The translations under genes and the position numbers were made by a program. DNA of 64,000 nucleotides. Origin: Streptomyces sp. TG1A-60 (lineage in GTDB: Bacteria; Actinomycetota; Actinomycetes; Streptomycetales; Streptomycetaceae). The notes below the pieces were generated by a model, which worked only from the letters and a program-made list of their open reading frames with translations, searched no databases and was not told where the DNA came from. This document shows positions 8,068 to 16,305 of this stretch, one piece after another. How positions within the stretch are numbered: the stretch's first letter is position 1; each line of letters starts with the position of its first letter. The stretch lies in contig NZ_CP147520.1 of assembly GCF_037201975.1 (NCBI RefSeq), positions 6,572,001 through 6,636,000 on the forward strand. The letters are read 5' to 3'.

Positions 8068-8738
8068 GCGAGGAGAGAACCGGGGTGCCCGAGGGCCCGC
8101 CTGCCGTCGCCGACCTCGACCTCAGGCCCGCCCTGGAGGCGGTCCTCATGGTCGTGGACGAGCCCGCGACGGAGGAGCACCTGTCGAAGATCCTGGAGCG
8201 GCCGAAGCGGCAGATCGCCAGGGCGCTCAGGGAACTGGCCGACGAGTACGCCGTGCAGGGGCGCGGGTTCGAGCTGCGGCTGATCGCCGGGGGGTGGCGG
8301 TTCTACACCCGGCCCGAGTACGCCACCGCCGTCGAGCGGTTCGTGCTCGACGGGCAGCAGGCCCGGCTGACCCAGGCCGCTCTGGAGACGCTGGCCGTGG
8401 TCGCGTACAGGCAGCCGGTGAGCCGGAGCAGGGTCTCGGCCGTACGAGGAGTCAACTGCGACGGCGTCATGCGCACCCTCCTCCAGCGGGGTCTGGTCGA
8501 GGAGGCGGGCGCGGAACCCGAAACAGGTGCGATCCTGTACAGGACGACGAACTACTTCCTGGAGCGGATGGGCCTGCGCGGCCTGGACGAGCTCCCGGAG
8601 CTCGCGCCCTTCCTCCCGGAGGCGGAGGCGATCGAGGCCGAGACCCAGGAAGGCGTACCGTCGTTCGATCCGGATGCCCCGGACACGGACGACGGCCCCA
8701 CGTCGGCCATGACTGACACGACGACGACGGAACTTTGA
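8064..8738 (+). CDS. scpB: Segregation and condensation protein B
   Basis: A 224-residue winged-helix partner of ScpA in the SMC complex. The N-terminal winged helix (LRPALEAVLMVVDEP) and the second one (LTQAALETLAVVAYRQPVSR, VRGVNCDGVMRTLL) are both present. Acidic residues fill the C-terminal 50 positions. Starts with GTG overlapping the scpA stop and ends TGA overlapping the ATG of rluB, so three genes are read in one coupled unit. Confidence 0.95.
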   Translation: MSEERTGVPEGPPAVADLDLRPALEAVLMVVDEPATEEHLSKILERPKRQIARALRELADEYAVQGRGFELRLIAGGWRFYTRPEYATAVERFVLDGQQARLTQAALETLAVVAYRQPVSRSRVSAVRGVNCDGVMRTLLQRGLVEEAGAEPETGAILYRTTNYFLERMGLRGLDELPELAPFLPEAEAIEAETQEGVPSFDPDAPDTDDGPTSAMTDTTTTEL

Positions 8739-9823
8739 TGCGAAGCAGTGGTAGCGGCAAGAGCGGCGGCGGGCGCGGTAACCACCGCGGTGCCGGCAAC
8801 AACAGGGACCAGAAGCAGGGGCAGGGCCAGAGTCAGGGACGCCCCCGCAAGCCCCGCCCCGAGGAGCGCCGCTACGACGTGGGCCCCGGGGCGACGACGG
8901 ACGGTCCGAAGTCCGGGCGCGGTGCCTCCGCGCGCGGCGGTGCCAAGGGCGGGCCGAAGCAGCCTCAGGAGCCCCGTGGGCGCGGCCGTTCGGCCCCGGC
9001 GACCTCCCGTGAGTACGACGCGCGGGCGGAGGAGCGCAACCGGGAGCGGTACGCGGGCAAGAAGGACGTCAAGCCGCCCAGGACCTTCCCGGGCGCCGAG
9101 CAGGAGGGCGAGCGGCTGCAGAAGGTCCTCGCGCGCGCGGGCTACGGCTCCCGGCGGGCCTGCGAGGAGCTGATCGAGCAGGCGCGCGTCGAGGTCAACG
9201 GCGAGATCGTCCTGGAGCAGGGCAAGCGCGTCGACCCCGAGAAGGACGAGGTCAAGGTCGACGGCCTGACCGTCGCCACGCAGTCTTACCAGTTCTTCGC
9301 GCTGAACAAGCCCGCCGGTGTCGTGTCGACCATGGAGGACCCCGAGGGCCGGCAGTGCCTCGGCGACTACGTGACCAACCGTGAGACGCGGCTGTTCCAC
9401 GTCGGGCGGCTCGACACCGAGACCGAGGGCGTCATCCTGCTCACCAACCACGGTGAGCTGGCGCACCGGCTGACCCACCCCAAGTACGGGGTCAAGAAGA
9501 CGTACGTCGCGCACATCGTGGGCCCGATCCCGCGCGACCTGGGCAAGCAGCTCAAGAACGGCATCCAGCTGGAGGACGGGTACGCACGCGCGGACCACTT
9601 CCGCGTGGTGCAGCAGACCGGCAAGAACTACCTAGTCGAGGTGACCCTGCACGAGGGGCGCAAGCACATCGTGCGCCGGATGCTGGCCGAGGCCGGCTTC
9701 CCCGTCGACAGCCTCGTGCGCACCGCCTTCGGGCCGATCACCCTCGGCGACCAGAAGTCGGGCTGGCTGCGCCGCCTGTCGAACACCGAGGTCGGAATGC
9801 TGATGCAGGAGGTCGACCTCTAG
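8738..9823 (+). CDS. rluB: 23S rRNA pseudouridine synthase B
   Basis: Pseudouridine synthase of the RsuA/RluB family, expected to modify 23S rRNA near U2605. It has an S4 RNA-binding domain at about residues 125-170 (RLQKVLARAGYGSRRACEEL) and the catalytic aspartate in GRLDTETEG. Residues 1-120 are a low-complexity, basic, Gly/Gln/Arg/Pro-rich extension that probably helps bind rRNA and is common in actinobacteria. ATG 8738 overlaps the scpB stop (TGATG). The position after scpB matches mycobacteria. Confidence 0.93.
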   Translation: MRSSGSGKSGGGRGNHRGAGNNRDQKQGQGQSQGRPRKPRPEERRYDVGPGATTDGPKSGRGASARGGAKGGPKQPQEPRGRGRSAPATSREYDARAEERNRERYAGKKDVKPPRTFPGAEQEGERLQKVLARAGYGSRRACEELIEQARVEVNGEIVLEQGKRVDPEKDEVKVDGLTVATQSYQFFALNKPAGVVSTMEDPEGRQCLGDYVTNRETRLFHVGRLDTETEGVILLTNHGELAHRLTHPKYGVKKTYVAHIVGPIPRDLGKQLKNGIQLEDGYARADHFRVVQQTGKNYLVEVTLHEGRKHIVRRMLAEAGFPVDSLVRTAFGPITLGDQKSGWLRRLSNTEVGMLMQEVDL

Positions 9824-9951
9824 GTCTTCGCCGCGTTCGAGCGGTGGGCCGGTCCCGGGTTCGCCTCCGGGGCCGGCCCTTTGCCGTTCGCGGCCCCGGT
9901 CCTGGCCTTCCTTTCCCCGTAAAAGGGTTGTGCCCCGGCGCCCGCCTGTTT

Positions 9952-9973
9952 ATAGTCGTTATGACTATTAGTC
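9952..9973. promoter_or_regulatory. Putative NrtR-type operator with three half-sites
   Basis: TAGTC (9953-9957), GACTA (9963-9967) and TAGTC (9969-9973) give two overlapping palindromes: ATAGTC-5-GACTAT and GACTA-1-TAGTC. They lie 25-46 bases before the start of a Nudix/winged-helix regulator. AT-rich sequence is scarce here, so the palindromes stand out. Autoregulation by that protein is the simplest reading. Confidence 0.55.
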
Positions 9974-9997
9974 GAGGTGACCATAAAGGGGGCGGAG

Positions 9998-10753
9998 GTG
10001 ACCGAACCCGTCGGAGCGTCGAACGGCGACGCACCCGAGGGCTATGACAAGTACGCCTACGAGCCCTTCGCCGTCACCGTCGACCTGGCCGTCTTCACCG
10101 TCCGCGCGGGCACCCTCCAGGTGCTCCTCGTCGAGCGCGGGCAGGAGCCGTACGCGGGTCGCTGGGCGCTGCCCGGCGGGTTCGTGCTGCCGGACGAGTC
10201 CGCGGAGGAGGCCGCCTGGCGCGAACTCGCGGAGGAGACCGGTGTCACGGACGCCTCCGGGCTCCACCTGGAGCAGCTGCGGACCTACAGCGAGCCGGGG
10301 AGGGACCCGCGGATGCGGGTCGTCACCGTCGCGTTCGCCGCGCTGCTCCCCGGCCCGCCCGTCCCACACGGCGGCGGTGACGCGGCCCAGGCCCAGTGGC
10401 TGCGGTTCAACGCCATCGGTCCGCTCGCCTTCGATCACGACCGCATCCTCGCCGACGCCCACGAACGCGTCGGCGCCAAGCTCGAATACACCTGTCTCGC
10501 CACCTCATTCTGTCCGCCCGAGTTCACCCTGGGCGAACTGCAGCAGGTCTACGAGACCGTGTGGGGCACTCCGCTCGACCGGCCCAACTTCCGGCGCAAG
10601 GTGCTGGCCACGCCGGGCTTCGTCGAACAGGTGTCCGGCGCCGCCCGCCTGACCGGCGGTCGCGGCAAGCCCGCCGCGCTGTACCGCGCGGGTGGGGCCA
10701 CCGCTTTGCACCCGCCCCTGCTGCGACCCACCTCGGAAGGACGGCCCCGATGA
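9998..10753 (+). CDS. NrtR-like Nudix domain / winged-helix transcriptional regulator
   Basis: A 251-residue protein with an N-terminal Nudix domain and a C-terminal winged helix, the architecture of NrtR regulators, which bind ADP-ribose and control NAD metabolism genes. The Nudix box is complete (GGFVLPDE then RELAEETGV, about residues 60-83), so hydrolytic activity may be retained. The C-terminal part, FTLGELQQVYETVWG and NFRRKVL, is the family's DNA-binding helix region. I chose GTG 9998, which has AAAGGGGG just upstream; GTG 9977 is the alternative. The stop overlaps the next ATG (ATGA), which encodes an ADP-ribosylglycohydrolase, fitting an ADP-ribose theme. Confidence 0.8.
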   Translation: MTEPVGASNGDAPEGYDKYAYEPFAVTVDLAVFTVRAGTLQVLLVERGQEPYAGRWALPGGFVLPDESAEEAAWRELAEETGVTDASGLHLEQLRTYSEPGRDPRMRVVTVAFAALLPGPPVPHGGGDAAQAQWLRFNAIGPLAFDHDRILADAHERVGAKLEYTCLATSFCPPEFTLGELQQVYETVWGTPLDRPNFRRKVLATPGFVEQVSGAARLTGGRGKPAALYRAGGATALHPPLLRPTSEGRPR

Positions 10754-11772
10754 CCACGACGCTGCGTACGAAGCGCTCCGCCACCGGTTCCCTGATCGGA
10801 CTCGCCCTCGGGGACGCCCTCGGCTTCCCGACGGAGTTCAACGACGTTCCGGCCATCCTCGCCAAGTGCGGTCCCTGGCGGATGATGGAGCTGCCGAAGC
10901 CCGCGATCGTCACGGACGACACCCAGATGACACTGGCGCTGGCGCACGGGCTGCGGACGGCCATGGACCGCGGGTCGCTCGGCGCCGAGGCTCTGGAGCG
11001 GGCCGTCCGCAAGGAGTTCGTGGAGTGGTCCCGCTCCCCGGAGAACAACCGCGCTCCCGGCGTCACCTGCATGGTGGCCTGTGACCACCTCGCGGTCGAG
11101 CGCCGGCCCTGGCAGTTCGCCAGCCAGATGCACTCCAAGGGCTGCGGCGCCAACATGCGGGTCGCGCCCCTCGGCCTGATCGGCCCCCTCAGTGACGAAC
11201 AGCGCGCGGGCTCCGCCCAGTTGCAGGCCGCCCTCACCCACGGTCACCCGACCGCGCTCACCGCGGCCGACCTCACCGCACACGCGATACGGCTGCTCGC
11301 CCAGGGCGCCGAACCGATGGGCCTGGTGGGCCGGCTGCGGTCGTACGCCTACGAGAACCGCTCCCGCTACCACGCGCGCTGGCTCGGCGACCTGTGGACC
11401 CACAGCCAGGATTCCTCGCCCGAGGAGTACATCGCCCGGGGCTGGGACGAGTGCCTGGACGTCCTCGACCGCCTCGACCGAGCGGTGCGGAACCCCTCGC
11501 CCGAGACCGACCCCTGCCTGGCGACGGGCGAGGGCTGGGTCGCCGAAGAAGCCCTCGCCACCGGGCTGTTGTGCTTCCTGCTCTTCGTCGACGAGCCCGT
11601 CACCGCACTGCGCCGCGCCGCCTGCACCGCGGGCGACTCGGACTCCATCGCCTGCCTCACCGGTGCCTTCGCGGGCGCCTACCACGGACCCGGCGCCTGG
11701 CCCGCCGAGTGGGCGGACCGGATCGAGTACCAGGGCGACCTCGTGTCGCTGGGGGCCCTCTGGGACGCTTGA
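10750..11772 (+). CDS. ADP-ribosylglycohydrolase (ARH/DraG family)
   Basis: A 340-residue all-helical Mg-dependent hydrolase that removes ADP-ribose from proteins or other acceptors. Family motifs are in order: GLALGDALGFPTEF near the N-terminus, TDDTQMTLALA at about residue 57, and the metal-binding GDSDSIACLTGAFAG near residue 297. Starts by ATGA overlap with the Nudix regulator, and the next gene begins 4 bases after its stop, so the three are one operon. The target is not predictable from sequence. Confidence 0.9.
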   Translation: MTTTLRTKRSATGSLIGLALGDALGFPTEFNDVPAILAKCGPWRMMELPKPAIVTDDTQMTLALAHGLRTAMDRGSLGAEALERAVRKEFVEWSRSPENNRAPGVTCMVACDHLAVERRPWQFASQMHSKGCGANMRVAPLGLIGPLSDEQRAGSAQLQAALTHGHPTALTAADLTAHAIRLLAQGAEPMGLVGRLRSYAYENRSRYHARWLGDLWTHSQDSSPEEYIARGWDECLDVLDRLDRAVRNPSPETDPCLATGEGWVAEEALATGLLCFLLFVDEPVTALRRAACTAGDSDSIACLTGAFAGAYHGPGAWPAEWADRIEYQGDLVSLGALWDA

Positions 11773-11775
11773 GGG

Positions 11776-12537
11776 ATGACCGACGCCCTCGACATCGACC
11801 TGGCCCCCGTGGTCGCCGAACAGCCCGACCCCCTGCTCTTCGCCACCGTCTCCGGAGCTCATCTGTACGGCTTCCCCTCGCGCGACTCGGACGTCGACCT
11901 GCGCGGCGTTCATCTGCTGCCCACGGCCGAACTGATCGGGCTGCGCGAGCCGGAGGAGACCCGGTCGAGAATGTGGGACCGGGACGGTGTGGAGATGGAC
12001 CTCGTCACGCACGACCTGCGCAAGTTCGTACGGCTCATGCTGCGCCGCAACGGCTGTGTGCTGGAGCAGTTGCTCTCCCCGCTCGTCGTCCACACGAGCG
12101 AGGCGCACCGCGAACTGATCGCACTGGCGCCCGGCGCCCTCACCCGCCACCACGCCCACCACTACCGGGGGTTCGGTATCACTCAGTGGCGGCTCTTCGA
12201 GAAGACCGGTGAACTCAAGTCGCTGCTCTACACGTTCCGGGTGCTGCTCACCGGCATCCACCTGATGCGCAGCGGTGAGGTGCGGGCCCATCTGCCCACG
12301 CTGCTGCCGGAGATCGGTGAAGCCCCCGAGTATCTGCCGGACCTCGTCGCGGCGAAGGCGGCGCGGGAGCACGGCAAGGCCGAGGTCGACCAGGAGCGCG
12401 TGGCGGAGGACGTGGAGCGGCTGCAGAGGGTGCTGGACGAGGAACAGGCCCTGTCAGCGCTGCCGGAGAACCCTGCCGCGTACGACGCGCTGCACGACTT
12501 CGTCGTCCGGGTGCGCCTCGACGGCCTGACAGGCTGA
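11776..12537 (+). CDS. Nucleotidyltransferase, RlaP/PF10127-like (copy 1)
   Basis: A 253-residue predicted nucleotidyltransferase of the DNA polymerase beta superfamily. The active-site signature is at residues 26-43: SGAHLYGFPSRDSDVDLRG, with Asp-39 and Asp-41 as the metal-binding pair. The rest is helical, with a KS and R-rich middle. Members of this family (RlaP, RNA-ligase-associated) are linked to RNA repair; no ligase is adjacent here. It is the last gene of the regulator-ARH operon and overlaps its paralogue tail-to-tail by 84 bp. Confidence 0.82.
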   Translation: MTDALDIDLAPVVAEQPDPLLFATVSGAHLYGFPSRDSDVDLRGVHLLPTAELIGLREPEETRSRMWDRDGVEMDLVTHDLRKFVRLMLRRNGCVLEQLLSPLVVHTSEAHRELIALAPGALTRHHAHHYRGFGITQWRLFEKTGELKSLLYTFRVLLTGIHLMRSGEVRAHLPTLLPEIGEAPEYLPDLVAAKAAREHGKAEVDQERVAEDVERLQRVLDEEQALSALPENPAAYDALHDFVVRVRLDGLTG

Positions 12538-13215
12538 CGCGCGCCGGGTCCGGACGACGAAGTCCTCGACCCGGGCCCGGTCCGGCTCCGGCGGCAGCGG
12601 GCTGCGGGCCGCCGCCTCCTCGGCCTCCGCGGCCAGCCGGGTCATCCAGGACTCGACCTGGGCCCACGGGACCTCGCCGCGCTTCACCGCCAGCAGGGGA
12701 TCGCGCTGGTCGCCCACGTCGATGGCCAGCGCACCCGTGCGCAGCAGGTCCCGGCAGCTCATCAGGAGACGGAGCAGATGCATGGCGTGCTTCCAGCGCG
12801 GGGCGCCGTGTGTGCGGAAGTCCGTGTCCAGCTTCTTGCGCTGGCCGAGGGCGTAGCGGGCGAACGTCTCATGGGCCTGGCGGGACAGGAACGCCCCGCG
12901 CAGGGCGAGCAGTTCACGTCCCGTGGCGTCGACGTGCTCCACCAAGGGGGAGTGCAGGCACTCCAGGATGTTGGGATTGGCGCGCAGGGCCAGTCGGCAG
13001 AAGCGCTCCAGCTCCCAGCCGAACTGCTCCCGAGCCGGCCCCTCCACATGCGTCGGCGGCTTCTCGAAGCGCCAGAACAGCGCGGTGGGTGCCAGGAAGA
13101 CACCCCGCCGGTCCGTGTCGCTGTCGTCCGTCGCGAGACCGAAGGCGCGCGAACCCATCACGCAGGCGTAGATCGTGTGATCGCGGACCAGGGCGTGCGG
13201 ATGAGGGGGCTGCAT
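12454..13215 (-). CDS. Nucleotidyltransferase, RlaP/PF10127-like (copy 2)
   Basis: A 253-residue paralogue of the preceding gene on the opposite strand. The signature is MGSRAFGLATDDSDTDRRG (residues 20-38), with Asp-33 and Asp-35. Like copy 1 it has the ECLHSPLVEH segment and ends its conserved part with DFVVRTR. Translation continues about 25 residues beyond that motif, through DNA antisense to copy 1, so the tail is probably recent. Start is ATG 13215, giving MQPPHPHALV; the long upstream reading into the Rieske gene is a shadow. No obvious Shine-Dalgarno. Confidence 0.8.
   Translation of the reverse strand: MQPPHPHALVRDHTIYACVMGSRAFGLATDDSDTDRRGVFLAPTALFWRFEKPPTHVEGPAREQFGWELERFCRLALRANPNILECLHSPLVEHVDATGRELLALRGAFLSRQAHETFARYALGQRKKLDTDFRTHGAPRWKHAMHLLRLLMSCRDLLRTGALAIDVGDQRDPLLAVKRGEVPWAQVESWMTRLAAEAEEAAARSPLPPEPDRARVEDFVVRTRRASACQAVEAHPDDEVVQRVVRGRVLRQR
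12496..12564. repeat. 15-bp perfect inverted repeat shared by two convergent gene ends
   Basis: GACTTCGTCGTCCGG (12496-12510) and CCGGACGACGAAGTC (12550-12564), 39-base gap. Each arm encodes the DFVVR motif of one nucleotidyltransferase, so the repeat arises from homology between convergent paralogues, but in RNA it forms a hairpin that could stop transcription from both sides. Confidence 0.75.
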
Positions 13216-13238
13216 GCCCGGGAGCGTACGTGGTGGGC

Positions 13239-13673
13239 TCAGGCCAGCTGAATCGAGTTTCCCGAGACCTTGATCTCCTCGGCGGGCAGCGGCCTCGTGG
13301 CCGGGCCGTTCGCCACCGCCCCGTCCGCGATCTGGAACCTGCTGCCGTGGCACGCGCAGTTGATCGTCTCGTCCGAGACGCTGCTGACGATGCAGCCCTG
13401 GTGCGTGCAGACCGCCGAGAAGGCCTTGAAATCGCCTTCCTCGGGCTGGGTCACGACGACCTTCCGGTCCTCGAAGATCCTGCCGCCCCCCACCGGGATG
13501 TCGGCCGTCCTGGCCAGCTCCTCGGCGCCGCCCGTGTCGGCCGCCCCCGGCGAGGTCTCCTCCACGGTGTCCCCGCCCGCGTCGGCGCCGTCCTCGCCGC
13601 ACCCCAGGAGCAGCGCCGCCGTGCCCACCGCGCCGGTCGCCAGCACCGTGCGCCGTGTCGAACCCATCGTCAT
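13239..13673 (-). CDS. Rieske [2Fe-2S] lipoprotein, Tat-exported
   Basis: A 144-residue Rieske protein. The N-terminus has a twin-arginine motif STRRTVL and a lipobox LLLGC (Cys-25), so it should be exported folded by Tat and lipid-anchored outside the membrane. Cluster ligands are Cys-89/His-91 (CTHQGC) and Cys-106/His-109 (CACHG), with Cys-94 and Cys-108 as the usual disulfide pair. Residues 26-55 are an acidic linker. ATG 13673 overlaps the stop of a truncated membrane-protein gene (ATGA). Likely an electron-transfer partner of that membrane protein or of an oxidase. Confidence 0.9.
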   Translation of the reverse strand: MTMGSTRRTVLATGAVGTAALLLGCGEDGADAGGDTVEETSPGAADTGGAEELARTADIPVGGGRIFEDRKVVVTQPEEGDFKAFSAVCTHQGCIVSSVSDETINCACHGSRFQIADGAVANGPATRPLPAEEIKVSGNSIQLA

Positions 13674-13957
13674 GTCGTCACTCCGAACGTGTGGAAGAAC
13701 CAGAGGGCGGAGGCCGGCCGGACGACCGTGAGAGCGGCGAAGACGAGGCCGCTGGCGATCGGCAGGAGCCAGCCGGGGAGTCGCTCCGAGCGGAGCAGCA
13801 GCATCTTCGCACTGAAAACACCGAAGAAGAAGCAACCAGGAGAGAGCGCCACAAAAGGCGTTATTCGCCCGTTTGGCAGCCGAGCGCGTACAGACAGCGC
13901 ACCGCCACCGGCACCGCGACCAGGAACGCCACCCGTCGCGACCAAGCGGTGCGGCAC
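13670..13957 (-). pseudogene. 3' remnant of a DUF6529-like membrane protein gene
   Basis: The C-terminal 60 residues look like a streptomycete membrane protein usually found before the Rieske gene: ALSPGCFFFGVFSAKM, then a basic loop RSERLPGW and a second hydrophobic segment ending ALWFF. Only two membrane segments remain; the expected N-terminal segments are missing and the residues before about 13865 are Arg/Gly-rich noise. I read it as 5' truncation, though a short functional protein from an internal start is possible. The family name is from memory. Confidence 0.45.
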
Positions 13958-14065
13958 CGCCTGTCACGGCCGTCTCGGCAGGCGGGCGCCGCACGCCGGC
14001 TCGGGGCGGGCTGATTAGGCTGGTTGTGCAGAGAATCGACATGTACAGCAGCGAGGAGCAGAGCC

Positions 14066-14428
14066 GTGGCGGTACGAGCGGTCCGGGGCGCCGTCCAGCT
14101 TGAGCGGGACGAGGCAGGGCACATGGACGAGCAGGTCGGCGAGCTGCTCACTGCGGTTCTGGAGCGCAACGGTCTCACCCCGGACGATCTGATCAGCATC
14201 TGTTTCACGGCCACGCCCGACCTGCACAGCGACTTCCCGGCCGCCGCGGCCCGCAAGCTCGGCATCGTCGACGTGCCCCTGATCTGCGCGCAGGAGCTGG
14301 ACATCGAGGGGGCCATGCCCCGGGTCGTACGGATCCTCGCGCACATCGAGTCCGACCGGTCGCGCGCCGAGGTCGCGCACGTCTACCTGGGCGCCGCCGC
14401 CGCACTCCGCAAGGACATCGCCCAGTGA
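14066..14428 (+). CDS. aroH: Chorismate mutase, AroH type
   Basis: Monofunctional chorismate mutase converting chorismate to prephenate, the branch point to Tyr and Phe. The 120-residue length and the motifs VRAVRGAVQLERDE, VLERNGLTPDDL and VYLGAAAALR are those of the trimeric AroH family. GTG 14066 is chosen for GAGGAG seven bases upstream and because the protein then begins MAVRAVRGA. The stop overlaps the tyrA start (GTGA), so the two enzymes of tyrosine synthesis are translated together. Confidence 0.93.
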   Translation: MAVRAVRGAVQLERDEAGHMDEQVGELLTAVLERNGLTPDDLISICFTATPDLHSDFPAAAARKLGIVDVPLICAQELDIEGAMPRVVRILAHIESDRSRAEVAHVYLGAAAALRKDIAQ

Positions 14429-15510
14429 GGACCGCACTCGTCATCGGCACCGGGCTGATCGGCACGTCCGCCGCCCTCGCCCTCGCCCAGCGCGGTGTGG
14501 CCGTGCACCTCACCGACCACGACCCGGAGCAGGCCCGGACGGCGGCGGCGCTCGGCGCCGGTACCGACGAGGCGCCCGAGGGCCCGGTGGACCTCGCGAT
14601 CGTCGCGGCGCCGCCCGCGCATGTGGCGGCGACGCTCGCCGACGCGATGCGCCGGGGTCTCGCGCGGGGCTACCTGGACGTGGCCTCCGTCAAGGGCGGC
14701 CCACGCCGTGAGCTGGAGGAGCTGGGCCTCGACCTGTCCTCCTACATCGGTACGCACCCCATGTCCGGCCGTGAGAAGTCCGGCCCGCTGGCCGCCACCG
14801 GCGACCTCTTCGAGGGGCGCCCCTGGGTGCTGACGCCCACCCGGGACACCGACACCGAGGTGCTGAACCTCGCACTGGAGCTGGTCTCGCACTGCCGGGC
14901 CGTGCCGGTGGTCATGGACGCGGACGCCCACGACCGGGCCGTCGCCCTGGTCTCGCACATGCCGCACCTCGTCTCCAGCCTGGTCGCCGCGCGTCTGCAG
15001 CACGCGGAGGAGTCGGCCGTACGGCTGTGCGGTCAGGGCATCCGGGACGTGACCCGGATCGCGGCCTCCGACCCGCGCATGTGGATCGACATCCTCTCCG
15101 CCAACCCCGGTCCGGTCGCCGACCTCCTCGCCGACGTCTCCGCCGACCTCGACGAGACCGTCCAGGCCCTGCGCTCCCTCCAGGCCTCCGACGAGGCCAA
15201 GCGCCGTGAGGGCGTCACCGGAATCGAGGACGTCCTCCGCCGCGGCAACGCCGGCCAGATCCGCGTCCCCGGCAAACACGGCTCCGCTCCGCGGTCCTAC
15301 GAGGTCGTGGCCGTCCTGATCGACGACCAGCCGGGCCAACTGGCTCGCATCTTCGCCGACGCGGGCGCCGCCGGGGTCAACATCGAGGACATCCGCATCG
15401 AACACGCCACCGGGCAACAGGCCGGCCTGGTCCAACTGATGGTGGAGCCGAAGGCGGCGGTGGTACTGACGGGGGCGCTGCGGGAGCGGGGCTGGGCGAT
15501 TCGGCAGTAG
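14425..15510 (+). CDS. tyrA: Prephenate dehydrogenase with ACT domain
   Basis: Oxidative decarboxylation of prephenate to 4-hydroxyphenylpyruvate. The 361-residue protein starts with a Rossmann loop GTGLIG (residues 8-13), has the THPMSGRE catalytic histidine motif near residue 112, and ends with an ACT domain from about residue 292 (VVAVLIDDQPGQLARIF), which probably gives feedback control by tyrosine. Overlaps aroH by four bases. Confidence 0.94.
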   Translation: MRTALVIGTGLIGTSAALALAQRGVAVHLTDHDPEQARTAAALGAGTDEAPEGPVDLAIVAAPPAHVAATLADAMRRGLARGYLDVASVKGGPRRELEELGLDLSSYIGTHPMSGREKSGPLAATGDLFEGRPWVLTPTRDTDTEVLNLALELVSHCRAVPVVMDADAHDRAVALVSHMPHLVSSLVAARLQHAEESAVRLCGQGIRDVTRIAASDPRMWIDILSANPGPVADLLADVSADLDETVQALRSLQASDEAKRREGVTGIEDVLRRGNAGQIRVPGKHGSAPRSYEVVAVLIDDQPGQLARIFADAGAAGVNIEDIRIEHATGQQAGLVQLMVEPKAAVVLTGALRERGWAIRQ

Positions 15511-15627
15511 GGGCGGCGGGAGGACCCGACAGCGGGTGCGGCCGGATGGGCTACGGGCAACCAGTACCCTGGTCCGGGGCGCTTTCCGTGCCGCCCCACC
15601 ACCTCGGACCAGGAAAGGTGCTCCCCA

Positions 15628-16305
15628 GTGGAACGCGCCACAGTGATCGTTGCCATCGACGGCCCTTCCGGCACGGGCAAGTCGAGCACCTCGAAGGCCG
15701 TGGCCGCGCAGCTCGGACTGAGCTACCTGGACACGGGCGCCCAGTACCGGGCGATCACATGGTGGATGGTCAACAACAGCATCGACATCGAGGACCCCTC
15801 GGCGATAGCCGCCGTCGCGGGGAAGCCGGACATCGTCTCGGGGACCGACCCGTCGGGCCCGACCATCACCGTGGACGGTACGGACGTCGCCGGGCCGATC
15901 CGCACCCAGGAGGTCACCTCCAAGGTCAGCGCGGTCAGCGCGGTGCCGGAGGTGCGGGCGCGGATCACCGAGCTGCAGCGTTCCATCGCGTCGGGTGCCG
16001 GGAACGGCATCGTCGTCGAAGGCCGCGACATCGGCACGACCGTACTGCCGGACGCGGACCTGAAGATCTTCCTCACCGCCTCCCCGGAGGCCCGCGCCGC
16101 CCGCCGCAGCGGTGAGCTGAAGGGCACCGACGTCCACGCGACCCGCGAGGCCCTGCTCAAGCGGGACGCGGCCGACTCCAGCCGGAAGACCTCGCCGCTC
16201 GCCAAGGCGGACGACGCGGTCGAGGTGGACACCTCGCACCTCACCCTCCAGCAGGTCATCGAGTGCGTGGTCACCCTCGTCGAGGAGAAGCGGGCGGGAA
16301 AGTGA
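15628..16305 (+). CDS. cmk: Cytidylate kinase
   Basis: Phosphorylates CMP and dCMP. 225 residues; the P-loop GPSGTGKSST is at about residues 11-20, YLDTGAQYRAI and VEGRDIGTTVLPDA follow in family order. GTG 15628 follows AGGAAAGG. Its stop overlaps the plsC start (GTGA). Same order (cmk then der) as in mycobacteria, with plsC inserted as in other streptomycetes. Confidence 0.95.
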   Translation: MERATVIVAIDGPSGTGKSSTSKAVAAQLGLSYLDTGAQYRAITWWMVNNSIDIEDPSAIAAVAGKPDIVSGTDPSGPTITVDGTDVAGPIRTQEVTSKVSAVSAVPEVRARITELQRSIASGAGNGIVVEGRDIGTTVLPDADLKIFLTASPEARAARRSGELKGTDVHATREALLKRDAADSSRKTSPLAKADDAVEVDTSHLTLQQVIECVVTLVEEKRAGK

